Source of the DNA: Zopfochytrium polystomum
Lineage: Eukaryota; Chytridiomycota; Chytridiomycetes; Chytridiales; Chytridiaceae
Direction of reading: 5' to 3'
Assembly: GCA_025765615.1 (NCBI GenBank)
Contig: JAIVFJ010000017.1
Span: forward strand, 1 to 64,000
Length of the DNA: 64,000 nt
Shown: one piece after another, positions 50,197 through 61,801 of the stretch
Position numbering within the stretch: position 1 is the stretch's first letter
Layout: every line of letters starts with the position of its first letter
Position numbers and translations under genes: made by a program
The notes under the pieces: generated by a model
What the model was told of the DNA's origin: nothing
Seen by the model: only the letters and a program-made list of their open reading frames with translations
Databases searched by the model: none

Positions 50197-51255
50197 TCAC
50201 ACAACCACCCACACAGCAGCCATCACGGCCGCTCCAACGACCCCACCCGCAACCGCCGAAGCTAGTACCCCCCGCCGCCTCCTTCGCACTCCACGCGCCG
50301 CTCGTCGTCGTCTTCGACACCGTCAACGGCAGCGTTTGCGTCGACACCCCCGGCGCGGAGGTCGTCAGCGACGCGGTCTGGCCGCACGCGCCCTTGAGCG
50401 TGATCTTGGACAGGGAGAGGGAAGCTCCGGGCGGGGCGAAGTTTGCGAATCTGAGCTTGCCGGCGACGATGGCCGGGGGGTTGGTGTTGGCGAGGAGGTC
50501 TGCGATGGGGAGGAGGAGGGATTGCGGGGCGGCGGAGGGGGTGAGGTAGGACGCGAGGGTGCGGCGGGTGGGGGAGTCGGCTGTGTTGATTGTTTGATTT
50601 TTATTTTTATTTTTTTTTTGTGGTTTTTGGTGAATGAAGTGGGTTGTGGGTGAGAAGGCGGTGGCAAAAGAGCGATGAGGGGGGGGGGGGCCGTACCGCC
50701 TTGCGAAGGAGACAGCGAGATGTTAAAGTCGAACCCGACGGGGGCGACGAGGTCGATGGCGATGGCCGAGTAGTTGGACAAGTCCTTGAAGAAGGCGACG
50801 CTGAAGCTGTAGTTCGTTGTGGGGCGTGGTGTTAGTCTAAAATGGGAAAACAAAAAGCAACGAACACACCTATTCGCCCCCTTCGTCCCCGTCGTCCCAA
50901 CATCCACAACCAGCCTTCCACCGGCAGGGTCCAAAGTAAACACGGTGCCGTCCTCCTCGACGCCCTCGTAGTACCCGCCGATCAAGTCCAGGGTGGTGTT
51001 GCAGCCCTTAAAGTTTGCCGGTTCGTTGCAGTCGGGGCCCATGCCGTGCGACGGGCCTGGCGAGTACAGGTCCGGGGTGCGCGGGCGGAAGTCGTCGACG
51101 AGGAGGTCGGGGTTGCAGGCGGAGGGCGACGGCGTCGGGGAGGCCGCGGGCAAGGTTGTGCTTGTTGTGGAGAGGGCGGCGGCGGGGGAGGAGCCGCTGA
51201 GGAGCAGCAAGAAGGTGGCGGCGGCGGCGGCGGCGGTGGCGGCGTGCAGCAGCAT
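50197..51255 (-). CDS. Secreted protein with probable GPI anchor (C terminus frameshifted)
   Basis: Exons 51255-50869, 50835-50697 and from 50580. The N terminus is a signal peptide (MLLHAATAAAAAATFLLLL). Conserved-looking parts: PDLLVDDFRP, GPDCNEPANFKGCNTTLDLIGGYYEG and, in exon 2, FKDLSNYSAIAIDLVAP, a beta-sandwich-like pattern seen in secreted chytrid proteins. Exon 3 reads APPGASLSLSKITLKGACG and runs to SGAWSAKEAAGG; its natural end, a hydrophobic GPI-like tail (VLASAVAGGVVGAAVMAAVW) with a TGA at 50197, is in the next frame. The shift lies in a G6 run near 50265, so a sequencing error or a true one-base indel both fit. A decayed copy is at 53955-54320. Confidence 0.6.
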
Positions 51256-51875
51256 CTTTTGGTCTGCTTCAGGGGTAGAGTCGGGTGGGGGTGGGGTTTG
51301 GGGGATGTATGGAGGAGGGGCGGGGACCTGCGGTCTTTATAGGCAAGCGTTGCGACTGGATTGCTCTGGCCGAGCAGAAGCGGATGTGGATGCCAGGGCG
51401 GTGTCTTGCCCTTGCCGTGTTTTCTACCAAAACAATATTTTTTCATTTTTTAGTCTAGAACTGGAACTTGTCTAGCGGAGTTTGGAACAGCCTTCCTGCA
51501 ATTTGATTGGCTGAACAAAGTGATCCTTCTCATTGTTTCCTCTCTTAAAAATATTTTCTTCTTAAAGCCAACTTGGACGGGCAGAGGTAACATTTCTCGT
51601 GCAAACAACAATACCAAAAATTTCTTGTCCATTATGGACAGGGTCACAATGGACTGACAATGACCAAAAGAACCCAAAGGACGACACGAAACAAAGACAA
51701 CCAGCCAAGCTTAGTAAGCACCGCGGTTTCAGCCGTCAGCGGGTGTGTTGCAGCTTCATATCAATCTTATTATCACCTCGTGATGACGAACAGCATATCG
51801 GGGCTAGCTTTTACTCAAAGACTCCCCCACTTTCCCCCCCTTTCCCCTCCCTGGGTCTTCAATCGCCCCCCATCC
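51256..51875. other. Intergenic, nothing assigned
   Basis: Between two minus-strand genes. Apart from the TATA box noted, no feature was recognised. Confidence 0.3.
51335..51341 (-). promoter_or_regulatory. TATA box of the GPI-type secreted protein gene
   Basis: TATAAAG on the minus strand, 80 bp upstream of the ATG at 51255. Confidence 0.45.
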
Positions 51876-53121
51876 TCAAACGCCCAGTTTCTCAATCAAG
51901 CTCCTGGCCGTGTCCACCACGGTCTCCTCGAGCCCACGAAACGTCGCGCCCAGCACCTGCACGGCCCGCTCGTTGACCTCGTTCGGCGGGGCGGGGATCT
52001 GCGCGGTGGGCGGCAATTTGCGGTCTGGGAATCGTCTGCGGAGGACGGCGACGAGGTCCTCGTGGGTGTGGATTCCCGCCGAGACGAGGAACCGCTTGCC
52101 TGCGGCGTCGGGGACGGTCATGGCGAGAACGTGGGCGCGGGCGGCGTCGCGGACGTCGACGAAGCCGGCGGCGACGGGTTGGACGGTCGCGTGGGCGCCG
52201 GTGAGGTAGTCGGCGATGTACTTGCACTAAGAGGTATGGTGAGATCTTTCTTGACGAGATGAAAGTTGCGGATAGGGGGAAGGGGGGGGGAGATGTTCGT
52301 GTTCTCACCGAAGTATTTACTTCGTCGACGCTGGTCACCTTCTGGAGAAGCGGGCCGTACACCAGCGGAGGGTTGCAAACGGCGAGTTCAAAAGGCGGGG
52401 ACGTCTCGTCCATAAATTTCCACGCGGCCTGTTCGAATCGGAAGAAGCAAGTCAAACAGCGCCATTTCAGCAAAGATGAATTAGAAGCGCGCACACCTTC
52501 TCAGCCAGTGTCTTGGACGCCATGTAGGACACGAGCGGCGGAGTGTTTGCGCCGTTCTTCTCCAGTATCTGGATAGCGCCCTCGTTCCAGTCGGCCTCGG
52601 ACAGTCCCTCAGGCAGCGCGGGCTTGTCCGTAAAGATAGCCAACGAGGACGACGTGACGACCACTCGTCTGACTTTAGTTCCATGCAGCAAGACCGACTG
52701 GAGGATCCCCGTGGTGCCCTTCACGGCCGGCTCGACGAGGTCCTTGTAGGGGTCCTGGACCTTGAAGTGGAACGGAGAGGCGGTGTGGATGACGTAGTCG
52801 ACGTCCTTGACGGCTTCGTCGAAAGCGCCGTCGTCGGTCAGGTCCTTGACGACGGCGAAGGACAGGTTTTCGGGGTTGGGGAGGACCGATTTGAGGTAAG
52901 AGCCCTTTTCGACGGAGCGAAGCGTTCCGCGGACGTGGTAGCCGGAGGCGAGGAGCTCGCGCGTGATGTGGGCGGCGATGAATCCTGTCACGCCGGTAAC
53001 CTTGATTGCGGGGGCAAGGAGGATATTTTTTTGTTTGTGTTTGGCGTTAGATAATAGGAATCCAAAGAATAAAGTTACTACTGCATCTGCTTTGGAAGCA
53101 CTTTACCAGAACTCGGGGCAT
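51876..53121 (-). CDS. NAD(P)-dependent reductase, Gre2 / dihydroflavonol-reductase-like
   Basis: Exons 53121-53107, 53000-52497, 52428-52309 and 52226-51876 join in phase to 329 residues. The first exon is only 15 nt (MPRVL) and is followed by VTGVTGFIAAHI, the dinucleotide-binding T-G-x-x-G-F-I-x-x-H; choosing this start restores the first strand of the Rossmann fold. The active-site Y-x-x-x-K is present in SYMASKTLAEK at the end of exon 2. The extended short-chain dehydrogenase family includes yeast Gre2 (methylglyoxal/isovaleraldehyde reductase) and plant DFR. Cytosolic carbonyl reduction is likely; substrate not determined. Confidence 0.88.
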
Positions 53122-53228
53122 TTCCAAATGCTTCTTTGTCGCTCAACGGTGTCTACCGAGTGAATGGAGATGTTGGAATGTTTCTTGCTTGTGTTTTCGT
53201 TCTCCTTCGACTGGCCGGCAGTCCTTCG

Positions 53229-53236
53229 CTATTTAT
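53229..53236 (-). promoter_or_regulatory. TATA box of the reductase gene
   Basis: TATAAATA on the minus strand, 108 bp upstream of the ATG at 53121. Confidence 0.5.
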
Positions 53237-53273
53237 ACTGGAACAGTGATCTTGAGGTGACCTGCACAGGTGC

Positions 53274-53276
<3 letters not shown>

Positions 53277-53312
<36 letters not shown>
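53277..53312. repeat. (GT)n microsatellite
   Basis: About 36 bp of GT dinucleotide repeats, upstream of the reductase promoter. Confidence 0.9.
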
Positions 53313-53314
<2 letters not shown>

Positions 53315-53954
53315 TAGCTTACAAACGCAACGATTTTGAAGGTGTTGAAACTTGTCAACCCTGTGTTTCTGTTTGTTTGTTTACGCTGCAACCCTTCGGC
53401 TCCTTTCTCTGGCATTTCAAATTTGCGTCAGCCTACATGTATTTCTGCCGAAACCCTGGCTTGTCGGCTTATATAATAGAAAGTGCGGGTGCGGGAGCGG
53501 GAAACCCTGTTCAAGCAAGAATTCGCTCGGCTGTTCAGAGAGTTTGGGTGGCACCAAACGGCTAACACAACCGAAATCGCCAAGCAACCAGTGCTAGCAA
53601 CCCTCCTTCCAGTTTTGCGCACTCCCCTGGCCTCCACCTCAGCCTCTACTGACAGTGGAATGTGCCAAGCTGGTGTTATAGGATGGTAAAGCTTTCGCCC
53701 CCCATTCGATCGCTACGGGGGTCGAAGCCGGCGTTACAATCCGTCGGTTCAAAAACCGTATCTGCCTAGCGGGGAGGGGCAGGAGTTGACTTTTTTTTTT
53801 GTGAACAAGTAATACGCAAAGAAGTTTTCGACTGTCACACCAACAAAGGAAAGCAAAGGAGGGTGGGGGGTCAAAGAGAACAGTTTGACAGGGGGGAGAG
53901 AGCGGGAAGTGTTGGGGGAGGGACCGTGTACATCGACGTCTGACCGCCACGCGC
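53313..53954. other. Intergenic, nothing assigned
   Basis: No gene or RNA could be supported. A 7-10-bp inverted segment around 53715-53760 was examined for a tRNA and did not fold convincingly. Confidence 0.3.
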
Positions 53955-54320
53955 CCTAGAGTTTGATCCTGGACACGCCGAGGGATGCGGCGGGCGGAGC
54001 AAAGCTTGCGAGTCTGAGTTTTCCGGCGACGGCAGGGGTGGTGGCGAGGATGTCCTGAATGGGGAGGAGGAGGGATTGCGGTGCGGCGGAGGTGAGCTAG
54101 GAGGTGAGGGTGCGGCGGGTTAGGGGGCTGGCTTGTTGTTTGCGGAGGGTGTGGTTTGTGACTGGAAAGACAGACCGGGGTGAAAGAGGATAAGGGGGCC
54201 CGTACCGCCTTGCGCGGGCGACAGTCGAATCCGACGAGGGCGACGAGGTCGATGGGCGATGGCCGAGTAGTTGGACAAGTCCATGTTGAAGGCGACCTTG
54301 AAGCTGTTGTCGTTGCGGGG
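53955..54320 (-). pseudogene. Decayed copy of the GPI-type secreted protein gene
   Basis: DNA similarity to 50400-50590 (exon 3) and 50695-50815 (exon 2) of the gene at 50197-51255, in the same order and orientation, with many substitutions, indels and stops. Matching landmarks include GGGGAGGAGGAGGGATTGCG, GTACCGCCTTGCG at the intron border, and GCCGAGTAGTTGGACAAGTC. Exon 1 and the signal peptide are missing. Confidence 0.7.
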
Positions 54321-54636
54321 TCGGGGCAGCGGTCAAATCAAACAAAAAGCAACAAATGATGTGGTGTGTTTAACACGGGAATTTGAAGCGAATAATGCAA
54401 AGAGCAAAGTGCTTTCACTACTCTTTTGGAGGGAGGCGATGGCATGGGGTTTATCTTCTCCTGAAGCCCTAATAACGACCGTCTGCCATTGATTGAAGGG
54501 GTTTTCAAACGCTCATTCATTTTTGCTTTCTTTCATAGAAACTTGGTCCAGAGGCCCCCTGTCCCTCATCGTGCACCTCATCGTCCAACAACCCGCCTTT
54601 ACCACCACCTCACACTATTCAACATTTTTTTTTTGT

Positions 54637-55699
54637 TCACTCCTTCTTCTTCCACACGATCCACACCAGAGCGATCGCCAACTTCATCGCCGCGACCCAC
54701 CACAAGCTCGGCGCGAGCCCTCCGGCGGCCTTGGACACCCACCCGCCGCAAACGGCGCCAAGGAACGTCAGCACGAAGCCGGCGGCCCTGCGATCTCTCT
54801 TCGGGTTCGCTCTCCACCTCGCAAACAGCTTCGGATCCGACACGAGGTCGCACAGCAGACTCGTAATGACGATGGTCGGCACCTCGTTGAGTCCGAGGCC
54901 GCGCGAGTTGACGATCTGTCCTCCGGCCTGGAAGCTGAGGCAGGCGACGGCGACGAGCTGCGGGTAGTCGACGACGTCTGCGGTGTAGGGGGTTGGGAAG
55001 GCGCCGTCGACGGCGCGGGCGTTGATGAGGATAGCAGCGGCGGCGATGCAGGCGGTTTGGAGGAGGAAGGAAGCGAGGAGGGTGCGGCGGAGGCGCGGGC
55101 CACCGAGGAGGGCGTGGAAGCGGGCGAAGGAAAAGCAGCCGGCGACGAAGAAGAGGAGGGAGGTGAGGGAGCGGGTCCAGTTGTTGCTGGTGCCGAGGGT
55201 GCCGAGGGCGATGAAGACGGTGTTGCCGGTTTGCATGGAGACGAAGGTGCTCCAGACTGTTTTGGGGAGGGTTGGGGATGGTTGGTGGGGTGAGATGAGC
55301 GTGAGTTGAGCGAGCGAGCGAGACCACACAGTCAGTCACTCGGGACTCACCGTTGAACAGCGTGCTGTCCGTGACGCCGGTGGCAAAGCAGCAGACCAGC
55401 AGCGGGATGTACGCGTAGGTGGCGTCGACCTCCTCGGCAAAGAAGGACGAGGTTGGGCGGCTTTGGATCGCGGGCTCCTTTTCGCCTGCGGCGGGCACAG
55501 CGACGGCGGCAGCGGCAGCGCCGTCCTTTGGTGCTGGGGCGGCGGCGGCGGCGTCGGCAGTGGTGGTGGTGGTGGCAGTGGACGCGCCTGTTGCGATAGA
55601 CCCGGTCGAGGTCGACGTCGGCGGCGTCTGCGAGCGGCCGGCGTTGCCGGCTTCGAGGAACGGAGAGGAGGCGGCGGCGGCGGTGGCGGCTGTCGCCAT
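54637..55699 (-). CDS. DUF1275 (YoaK-like) membrane protein
   Basis: Exons 55699-55351 and 55256-54637 give 322 residues. After a low-complexity Ala/Thr-rich cytoplasmic N terminus of about 90 residues come six hydrophobic segments: YIPLLVCCFATGVTDSTLF, then STFVSMQTGNTVFIALG (the family's M-Q-T-G-N signature), SLLFFVAGCFSFARF, TLLASFLLQTACIAAAAIL, LVAVACLSFQAGGQIVNSR and a C-terminal pair. The FQAGGQ-x-x-x-S/R pattern is also diagnostic. The family is widespread in bacteria and fungi; its transport function is not established. The splice site falls just before the family signature. Confidence 0.9.
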
Positions 55700-55753
55700 G
55701 GCTGGCTCGGTGCTCAATAATTGTCCAAGAAAGTTTTTTTCTTTTTGTCTCTC

Positions 55754-55800
<47 letters not shown>

Positions 55801-56404
55801 TTCTCTCTTCCTCTCTGTCTCTCCGATCGGGCCGAGATGATCTGAATTTGCAAAAAACGTCACAAACAGCAGCAAGCAAGACAGACAGACAGACAGTAAG
55901 ACAGACAGACAGACAGAAGGGACTCCTCCACGCGAAAGGAACACGCCAACAAGATCCAATTCCGTGAAAGGGATAGAGAGAGAGAGAGAGAGAGAGTCAG
56001 AGAGAACGAAAGTGAGAGACAGAGAGAAAGAAAGAGAGTGACAGGAAAGAGGCTTTCGCGCCTCCACTGAACTTTCTTTTTTTTATTAACACAACGTTCC
56101 CTTTACCCGTCACACGCCATCATTGCGCGCAATTTCCACACACACTCTCCACTCTTCCAAGCGCGCGAGCAAGTCTGCTAACTTGGTCCACACGGGTTTC
56201 CACGGCGCCCTCCTCTCCTCCTTCTTATCCCCGCAGGCCGAACCCATCCAACAATCAAACAACTATCCGTCCATCCCGAGCTGAATGAAACACGAGTTGG
56301 GAGGAAAGCCGAAAAAAAAAAAAAAAAGAGAGAGAGAGAGAGAGCTACTATTGACTTCACCTTTCAGATACTGACCACACCACCTCATACCCCACCCGCA
56401 TTGT
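55700..56404. repeat. Intergenic microsatellite cluster
   Basis: (CT)n at 55747-55815, (CAGA)n at 55876-55915, (GA)n at 55975-55996 and (GA)n at 56328-56343. Part of the first lies in the 5' leader of the DUF1275 gene. No gene recognised. Confidence 0.8.
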
Positions 56405-58727
56405 TCACCACCAAAACCTTCTCACGGGCCTCTCCCTCCCCCTCGCCCTCAACGCACCCACCCGTCCCCCCGCCGGCGCCAGCTCGCCCCTCCTGCTCAG
56501 CATCGCCGCCAGCCTCCCAACCCCCGCGACCAACACGACCCCGCCGACCGCCGCGGCGCCCGCGGCAACCGCCAAAAACGCGGGCACGCCCGGCGCGACC
56601 TCTGTCGCGGCCTCCCACCCGGACGGCACGTTCATGCCAAACAGCCCGGCGACGAGGGCGGCGGCGGAGACGGCGAGGGTGGCGAGGTTTGTTTTGAGGT
56701 CGAGGACGATGAGGTCGTTGCGTTGGGCGGCGAGGACGACGGAGAGCATGGATTGCGTGGTCGCTAGGTTGGTCGAGGTTGTGGTGGATTGCGCGACGAG
56801 TTCTGAGAAAGAGGGGGTGTGTGTGAGTTGGGATGGGTGAGAGAGAGAAGAGAGAGAGAGAGGGAGAGAGAGAGAGAGAGAGTGTGTGTGTGTGTGTGAG
56901 TCGTGCGGGGCACAACTTTGACGCGCCACGCGTGCAATACACCCGTGCACAAACACACACACACACGACACCCACCCAACCCACCTAATGCACCCACCCC
57001 ACAAACGCACCTTCCGCAAACTTGAGGTAATGCTCCAGCATCATCTCCGCTTCCAAATGGTCCGACACGGCGTGCGGGAATCCGTTCTCCTTATCGCCGA
57101 GATACAGCTCTGCCAGGTCCTCGTCACTGCCAAAAGGAACAACGTCAACAACCTACCACCCCACTAACCCTCCCCGCACCTGTGCACGAGCTCCGAAATC
57201 GCGTCCTTGACCCTGCCGAGGGTCTCTGAAAACGCGTTGATGCGGCGTGTGAGGATGAGCAAGCGCTTCAGCTCGTCGGTGTCGATGCCTTCGTTGAGGA
57301 GGTCGAGGAGCTCAGCTGCGGCGGACTGGATGGAGAGTAGGTCTTCGCGGAGGGTGGTGAGGACGTGGATGAGGATGGATTCGAGGGCGCTGTGCGAGGG
57401 TTGGTTAAGGCGGACGGAAGAAAACGGAAAAAAGGGGGGAAAAAGGTCTGGAACACAGTCGGGGTGCCCCCTCACCGCAGCTCGAAATGCGGCGCGTCGC
57501 CCCTGCCTGCGAGGCGCCCCTGCATCTCGTGGATGAACGTCGAGTGGATGACGCCTCGTCGACCCGGGTGGTGCGAGCCGTCCTCGCTCTCGGCGTCGCC
57601 CGCGGCCGCGGCTGCAGCATTCGTCGTCGCGGCCGCCGCGTCCTTTTGCGCGAAAGGGTCGGCAAAGACGGTGACGCTGGAGGCTGCAAGAAAACGAAAT
57701 AAAAAGAAGAAGAAGAAGAAGGCCGCAAAGGGGGCTCCGGTCATTTGGGAGCTTTGAAACGAACAAAGATGCAACACGTACACGTAATCAAAGCGCGGAT
57801 AAAAGCGAGGTTGAGCAGGATAGCCTGTTCGCGGACGAGGATGACTGGTATCTGCGCGTTGAGCGATGCGTCGATCTGTGCACGTTCACGTCGTCGGAGT
57901 GAGCCGACGCTTTACACCTACTAACCCCCCCCCCACCTTTATCAGATCACGCGGCTGCAAAGAGTGGGCGGCGCAAAACTCGTGCTTCTTCACTCTCTCC
58001 TGGACCTTCGAGACGGCGCCGGACGCGTCGAAGCGCTTTTTGCGAGAAAAAAAAGTATCGATTAGAGTAATGTCGCGGTGAGAGCGCGCCGGGGGGGGGG
58101 GGGGGGGGGGGGGGTAAAGGCTGCCCTCTCTCTCGCAATACTTACGACGCCCTCTATCAGCATGGTAGCAGACGGGCCAAGCCTGACGCCGGGTGGCGGA
58201 GGCGGAGGGTGTGTCTCCGACAGGGGTGGCGGAGGCGGCGGCGCCGGCGGCGGGGTTGGTGCCGCTGCCTGATGCGATCGCGGCCGATCGGGGTGTCCGA
58301 GGTCGCGATCTTGCGGCGGCGTTGGCGATCCGATGGTTGCGGGCAAGAGCCTGCGGTGGGACGCTGTTGGGGGCGGGGAGATGGCGGGGGGCTGTTGGTG
58401 TTGTTGTTGTTTTGGTGGTTTTGATGCGGATGAGGTCGACGACGATGAGGTCGACGACGAAGGCGATGAGGACGGCGATGCTGGTGGGCGGAGGGAGAGA
58501 AGGAGTGTTGGTGATGGTGGTGGTGGTGGCCGTGTTGTTGGCGGGAATGGAGGCGGCAGTGTTCTTGTTAAGTTTGGAGGTGGTGCCCGTGATGGGAAGA
58601 AGAGATGGTGGTAGTGGTGGGCAAGGATGTGGACAACGCGTGAATGAGAAGCGACGGAGGTGCCGATGTTGTAGCGAGGCTGATGCGACCGCTGCTGCAG
58701 CAGGACGAGGAGCGAAGTGGGCCGCAT
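56405..58727 (-). CDS. MRS2: Mitochondrial-type Mg2+ transporter, Mrs2/CorA family
   Basis: Seven exons join in phase: 58727-58146, 58035-57937, 57875-57782, 57683-57476, 57389-57180, 57126-57011 and 56802-56405 (568 residues). A basic, Ser-rich N terminus (MRPTSLLVLLQQRSHQPRYN) fits a mitochondrial presequence. The core shows DASGAVSKVQERVKKHEFC, HSLQPRDLIK, IPVILVREQAILLNLAFIRALIT, then a helical stalk (LTTLREDLLSIQSAAAELLDLL, SDEDLAELYLGDKE) and TM1 ending in the family's G-M-N (LVAGLFGMNVPSGW), followed by TM2. The G-M-N selectivity motif identifies the family. Exon 1 is unusually long and Pro/Ser-rich. The gene symbol indicates the family; orthology to yeast MRS2 versus LPE10 is not settled. 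Confidence 0.88.
58091..58114 (-). repeat. C24 tract in intron 1 of the Mrs2 gene
   Basis: G24 on the plus strand, so a pyrimidine run in the transcript, about 55 nt before the acceptor of exon 2 (58035). It could act as an extended polypyrimidine tract, and the complementary strand can form a G-quadruplex. Confidence 0.85.
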
Positions 58728-59094
58728 CTTCTACGGAGGGCAGGGCAGGCGCCTCGGCGGATGATCGACGGAGTAGTGCGGACTTCAATGCTCGCGCCAA
58801 AAGAAAAAACGATATTTAAATATGAGGCTTTTGGTTTGACAAGAAGAAGACTTGGATGGCACCCGACGAGGTCGCGAGGTCGGTTTCCTTGTTCCTGCAG
58901 GATAGTACACTCCTATGCCCGACTCTCCACGCGGCCGAATGATTTGCCAGCAACAGGCGCTCTCCTCACCCAGCAACCAACAGCCGGGGGCCGCACTGCT
59001 CGATAATACCCCCAACCAAACCAACCAAAGAGCTTTCGTTAAGAGTACTAATGGACACTGTTTCGTTGCGACGACTAGGTCAGCCTGCCTCGCT
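58728..59094. other. Intergenic, shared upstream region of two divergent genes
   Basis: Lies between the Mrs2 gene (minus) and the long ankyrin gene (plus). No motif assigned. Confidence 0.3.
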
Positions 59095-61801
59095 GCGCTG
59101 CCACCTCTCGTAATTTGGGCGATCGCAAACCATTTGGTGAGCCAAAGCGCGCGGCGCCGTCATTGCCTGTTTCCAGTTGCTGACCGGAAACGCGGGGCCG
59201 CCCCAGGTCACAGAGGCCAACCGCGGCAATTCAGAGGAAATCCTCACAGAAACGAACTCGGACGACGGCGATTACGAAGATGTCGACGATGGCGAGGTTC
59301 GTGGCGATTGCGCGAGCGACGATAGCGACGATGACGACAATGATTCCAGTCGCCGAGATGGATCTCTTCGATTGAGATCTTTGCTGTCCCTGGCCTCGTC
59401 TTGCCGGGGTCTCTGGACGCTCCTCGCCGCCACCCCACGGATCATCACAGACGTGCCTTTCTCGATGCCATTCTTGTTAAAGGCGCAGCTGTGCTTGCTC
59501 ACTGGCAGTCAGGCGCAAAGCCGTTCGCGGTCTCAATCAATAACTGATCGATTCACGCATGCCACCGCCAGCGCACTCTGCCGCGCAAGCCGGTTCCCAG
59601 CCTGTGCCGAGTCCGTTTTCAAGACACTCGCCCACAGCACATCGAGCCTGCGTCCACCTTCAAACAGAGAGGTCGCGTCACTGATGTCCCTCTCCAGCCT
59701 GCTGGATTACGCTCGCTCGATTCATTCACAGGGAATGTCCGCGCTCGAAGTCGCGGCGTCTTGCGGCAATCTTGCAGCCTGCCGCGTCCTCGTTGAAGAG
59801 TGCGCGGTTCCCATCCGCTCTGCTCCCACCGCGCGCTGGGACGCCCTGAATCTTGCGTGCCGGGGCAACCACGCCGACGTGGCCGAGTTCCTGCTCAGCC
59901 GCGGTGCCGACCCGCGGTGGTCCTCCTCGTTGCGACCGAACGGCCACCCTGGCGATCCAGTCGGACAGCGCAGTGCGATGCTCCGCGGACTGGACGAACG
60001 TTTCTGCCGGGACCATTCCCTTGAGAAGCCAAGCCACGTCGGCATGACGGCGCTGCACTGGGCAGCGCACCACGGGAACCTGGTACTCTGCCGCAAGCTG
60101 GTGGTCGAAGGTAGTGCGGATCCTGATGCCATCAACCGCCTCGATGGTCGAACGCCGCTCCAGATTGCCGCCTTCAGAGGCCACGTCGATGTCATCGAGT
60201 TTCTGGGGCGAGAGGCCGGCGCCAACCCGAACCTGCCTCCCGCAGTCCCGCCAGACGTTCCTTGGAACATGGGTATGCACCCTCTATGCTCGGCGGTCGC
60301 CGGGGGCAATCTCGGCGCGTGCGTCGCGTTGGTCCATCTTGGCGCAAGCGCCATCGTGGCCCGTCACGAAAATCGGTCGCTGCTCAACGTTGCTATTGGC
60401 ACGAACGCGCCCCTCGAGGTCGTCACGTGGACGTTGCAAGTCCTGCCACGAGAGATCGTCACGGCGAAGCGGTTTGGCAACCTTGCGATCCACACCGCAG
60501 CAATCGCCGGGCGCGCCGATATTGTCGAAGCGCTCCTCGCAACGGGCGACCCATTCCTTCCCGACGCTGTGAACGACGAAGGGCTCACGTGCGCCCACTT
60601 GGCAGCCGAGAACAACTGGACAGAAGTCCTGGAGGTGCTCATCCGCGCCGGCGCGGCAGTGCACGTCGGGACCGCCACCGTTTCTCCACCGCTCATTACC
60701 GCGCTCGAACACAACCACCGCGACATTTGCAAACTGATCCTTCAGCACCGTCCCGACGCCTCTCACGGGATCAGCATCTCCAAGCAGTCGACCCTGTCGT
60801 GGGCAACGGTTCGCGGGGACGTTGAACTCGCCGCGCTGCTGCTCGACGCGGGCGCGCCGCTCGACGAAGCCAACGTGAACGGCGACACGGTGCTGGACTA
60901 CGCGATCGAGCACAACCACCTGAACGTGCTGGAGCTCATCCTCGACCGCCGCCCCGACGCCGTCCACCTGATCGACCGCGACCGATGCTCCCCGCTCGGC
61001 GTCGCGGCGTCAAAAGGACGGCTCGACGCCTGCCGCCTCCTCCTCGCCCGCGGCGCGCCGGTGGACGTCCCGCACCACACGGGCCCCGCCGTGTTCGTCT
61101 GGCCACCGCTGTTCAAGGCGGTCGTCCACGGCAAGACCGACGTGCTCGCGCTCCTCCTGACGGCTCACACAACCTACCCGTGCGTACTCCCCGCAGCCAC
61201 CGAACAACCGCCCTCGTCCTCCTCCACCGACCACCAGCGTCCGCCGCCAGACCTGCGGCGCCACCCGCGTCTCGCCCCGCTGCTCGCCGCAGCCGCGCAG
61301 CAGGCGGACGCGGTGACGCTCTGCGCGCAGCTGCTGGCCGCCGGCGCGCCGCTGGACGAGCGCGACGAAACGCGCGGCGGCGCCACAGCGCTGCACTTTG
61401 CTGCGGCCGTCGCGGTCGGCGGCGGCGGCGACGGCGGCGACGACGAAGACCCGCTCGTCGCGCTGCTGGCCGACGCGCACCTCTCGCGCAGGGTGACGAT
61501 CGATGGGCGCGCGTCGCGCGGGCGGACGCCGTTGCACGTGGCGGCGGTGGTGGGGGCGGCGGGCGCGGCGCGGGCGCTGGTGCGGCGGGGAGCGGACGTG
61601 GGGGCTGTGGATGCGGATGGGGAGACGCCGGTTGCGTTGGCGCGGGGGCGCGGGTGGGGCGCGGTCGTGGGGGTGCTGGAGCGCGCCGCGGCGGCGGTGG
61701 GTGCGGTGGGGGAGGCGGGTGAGGGGAACGGTGAGGATGGTTGGGAGACAGATGAGGGGGAGGAGGGGGAGGTGGGGGACGCGAGCGTTGGGGTTTCGTA
61801 A
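59095..61801 (+). CDS. Long ankyrin-repeat protein
   Basis: The main exon (59177-61801, 874 codons) opens at a splice acceptor (TTTCCAG|TTGCTG). A short upstream exon ending at 59136 (LPPLVIWAIANHL, F-box-like) fits in frame with a 40-bp intron but has no visible ATG, so the 5' end is incomplete. After an acidic region the protein has about 15-16 ankyrin repeats: MSALEVAASCGN, WDALNLACRGN, MTALHWAAHHGN, TPLQIAAFRGH, MHPLCSAVAGGN, LAIHTAAIAGR, LTCAHLAAENN and others through TPLHVAAVVGAAG and TPVALARGRG, with an acidic tail. It is longer and more diverged than the 8.8-11.7 kb ankyrin cluster. Confidence 0.75.

Noticed and set aside
53700..53790. tRNA candidate
   Set aside because: GGTTCAAA-like and short inverted segments occur, but no acceptor/T-stem combination folds into a cloverleaf on either strand.
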